Positions 62,859-64,000 of a stretch of DNA of 64,000 nt are shown piece after piece. A model generated the notes under the pieces. It worked only from the letters and a program-made list of their open reading frames with translations, made no database searches and had not been told where the DNA came from. Position numbers and translations under genes: made by a program. This DNA comes from Acetobacter garciniae (GTDB taxonomy: Bacteria > Pseudomonadota > Alphaproteobacteria > Acetobacterales > Acetobacteraceae), in NCBI RefSeq assembly GCF_017377735.1, contig NZ_JAFVMH010000009.1:1-64000 (forward strand). Direction: 5' to 3'. How positions within the stretch are numbered: position 1 is the stretch's first letter; the number at the start of each line of letters is the position of its first letter.

Positions 62859-63541
62859 TGGCCCAGCTCCTTTGACCAGTTGATGGCGGAGACGTAGATG
62901 CCCAGAGGGTTTTTCCTGAGATGGTCGGCATCGCGTGGCGTGCGCAGAACGATCGAGACGATGGCGGTCCAGCGTTCGGTGCCGCTGAACGCCCCGTCGC
63001 GGTAATGGCGCTCGGTCCAGGCAACCCGGAAGCTGCCGGGCGAGGCCCGGATCACTGAAGCGATATCCACCTCGACCTGCTCGTGCCCGATGCGCGAGAA
63101 CGGATCGTTGAGGCGGGCATAGTCGTTAAGCGCCTGCGCGCCTGACGTGGTGGTGAAATCATAGGCACGCAGCCAGTTCTGCCGGACCACCACGGCGTCC
63201 GACGACAGGGCGCGCACGTCATGGACAAACTGCGCCAGATACCAGGCGATCTGCGGATCGGCGGGCATATAGCCCGCTGTCGCGGGGGCCACGACCTGCG
63301 CCTGCCCTAGCCGGTCCACCTGCACCACCCACGGCGTGATGGTGCCGTGCATAGACTGCCAGACCAGGCCAGCCCCAAGACCGGCGGACAGGAACAGGGA
63401 ACCGAACGCCATCAGCCGCCAGTTACGGGCCTGGATGCGGGCGGAACCGATCCGTTCGTCCCAGATCTGGGCCGCTTTCTGATATGGTGTCACGGGTTCG
63501 GGCGTGGTCCCGTAGCGTGTGGTCGAGCGACGGAACATCAT
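62855..63541 (-). CDS. trbF: Conjugal transfer protein TrbF (VirB8-like)
   Basis: The 228-residue protein has a short cytoplasmic N-terminus (PYQKAAQIWDERIGSARIQARNWR), one membrane helix (LMAFGSLFLSAGLGAGLVW) and a periplasmic VirB8-type domain (WTERHYRDGAFSGTERWTAIVSIVL). VirB8 proteins are assembly factors of the secretion channel. The order TrbL-TrbF-TrbG-TrbI is standard for this family. Confidence 0.92.
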   Translation of the reverse strand: MMFRRSTTRYGTTPEPVTPYQKAAQIWDERIGSARIQARNWRLMAFGSLFLSAGLGAGLVWQSMHGTITPWVVQVDRLGQAQVVAPATAGYMPADPQIAWYLAQFVHDVRALSSDAVVVRQNWLRAYDFTTTSGAQALNDYARLNDPFSRIGHEQVEVDIASVIRASPGSFRVAWTERHYRDGAFSGTERWTAIVSIVLRTPRDADHLRKNPLGIYVSAINWSKELGQ

Positions 63542-64000
63542 TCTTTCTCCGAGAGATCAATGGACGCCGAGCCACCGCCGCCATCGGCGGAGCGGATAAT
63601 ATGAGCGGCTTCAGCAGCATGGGCTGCGGCATTGCGGCGCTTCATCTTCTGCGCCCAGCGGGGCGGTTCGCCAGAACCGCCACCATCGCCACCAGCCGGA
63701 CCCTCACCGGTAGGGCCGCCACCCCTGGGGCCACCCCCTTCTCCGGCAGGACCACCCCCACCTGATGGAAACGGCCCGCTGCCACCAGTTTCGTCACTCT
63801 CTCCACCGCCCATCCCGCGTGCGGCCCAGCGTCCACCGGCGGCGTAGCTTTCTTTGAGGGATGAACCGGCACGCGAGGCCGCTCCTTTGACGGCATTCGC
63901 GACGTTCCCGCCGACGGCCCGGCCTATGCCTCCGATCCCGGCGGCCATGCTGCCCGCACCACCTGATGCGCCTGCGGCTCCAGCCGAATAGGCGGACGTG
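63538..64000 (-). CDS. trbL: Conjugal transfer protein TrbL (VirB6-like), C-terminal part
   Basis: The frame is open from the right edge to the stop at 63538, with no start in the window. The visible part is the Gly/Ala-rich C-terminal tail (GAAGASGGAGSMAAGIGGIGRAVGG) and a glycine/proline-rich segment ending in PRWAQKMKRRNAAAHAAEAAH, typical of TrbL. The polytopic membrane half lies outside. TrbL forms the inner membrane channel; the gene overlaps trbF by four bases. Confidence 0.88.
   Translation of the reverse strand, partial: TSAYSAGAAGASGGAGSMAAGIGGIGRAVGGNVANAVKGAASRAGSSLKESYAAGGRWAARGMGGGESDETGGSGPFPSGGGGPAGEGGGPRGGGPTGEGPAGGDGGGSGEPPRWAQKMKRRNAAAHAAEAAHIIRSADGGGGSASIDLSEKE

Overview
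The window looks like a moderately GC-rich alphaproteobacterium, most likely an acetic acid bacterium (Acetobacteraceae). This is inferred from the large siderophore-type TonB-dependent receptors, the FecI/FecR pairs, and an alphaproteobacterial conjugative element (trb genes, RlxS/DUF3363 relaxase, DUF2840, DUF736, DUF2274). No rRNA, complete tRNA or CRISPR array was seen. The content is mostly accessory: iron-uptake modules, parts of integrative conjugative elements (ICEs), recombinases, insertion sequences and broken genes.

Layout. 1-1.1 kb: a methyltransferase running off the left edge and a divergent TetR regulator. 1.3-2.6 kb: a scrap yard holding a serine-recombinase 3' end, an IS3-family remnant and the 5' part of a TonB-dependent receptor. 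2.6-13.8 kb: one long minus-strand operon (receptor, LysR, FAD oxidoreductase, M19 dipeptidase, Tat-exported binding protein, ABC ATPase, two permeases, carboxylesterase), read as an uptake and processing pathway for an unidentified substrate. 13.8-16.2 kb: a DsbA-like isomerase and a TetR remnant separated by an IS3-family element with a flanking deletion. 16.4-42.8 kb: a 26.4 kb segment bounded by imperfect direct repeats whose 13-base core equals the 3' end of an initiator tRNA. It carries a sigma-FecR-receptor module at each end in opposite orientation. Between them lie a decayed ICE (LysR, ribbon-helix-helix protein, relaxase, transglycosylase, DUF736, TraF, DUF2840, AlpA/RdfS-like factor, frameshifted DUF6499-DUF2285 activator), toxin-antitoxin genes, two convergent serine recombinases, Fur and a second DUF6499-DUF2285 pair. 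42.8-46.7 kb: a truncated exonuclease, then an operon of an AAA ATPase and a proteasome-like Ntn hydrolase. 46.9-54.5 kb: a minus-strand iron-energy operon (PepSY protein, small membrane protein, ExbB, ExbD, TonB, Fur-like regulator, RND pump). 54.9-60.5 kb: a third sigma-FecR-receptor module plus LysR. 60.4-64 kb: the distal end of a trb type IV secretion operon (DUF2274, TrbI, TrbG, TrbF, TrbL), running off the right edge.

How it fits together. Three paralogous surface-signalling modules would each sense a ferric chelate and induce their own receptor, powered by the TonB-ExbB-ExbD operon and probably repressed by Fur through sites such as 18405-18419 and 56677-56691. Two modules sit directly against ICE transfer genes through a LysR gene, so iron-uptake cassettes appear to travel as ICE cargo. 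All three receptors are followed by the same approximately 75-base repeat just ahead of a regulator gene. The first ICE has lost traG and the trb operon and its relaxase 5' end is broken, so it probably cannot move alone. Both DUF6499-DUF2285 pairs need a +1 frameshift at the same point, which matches the known FseA-type excision activator of ICEs.
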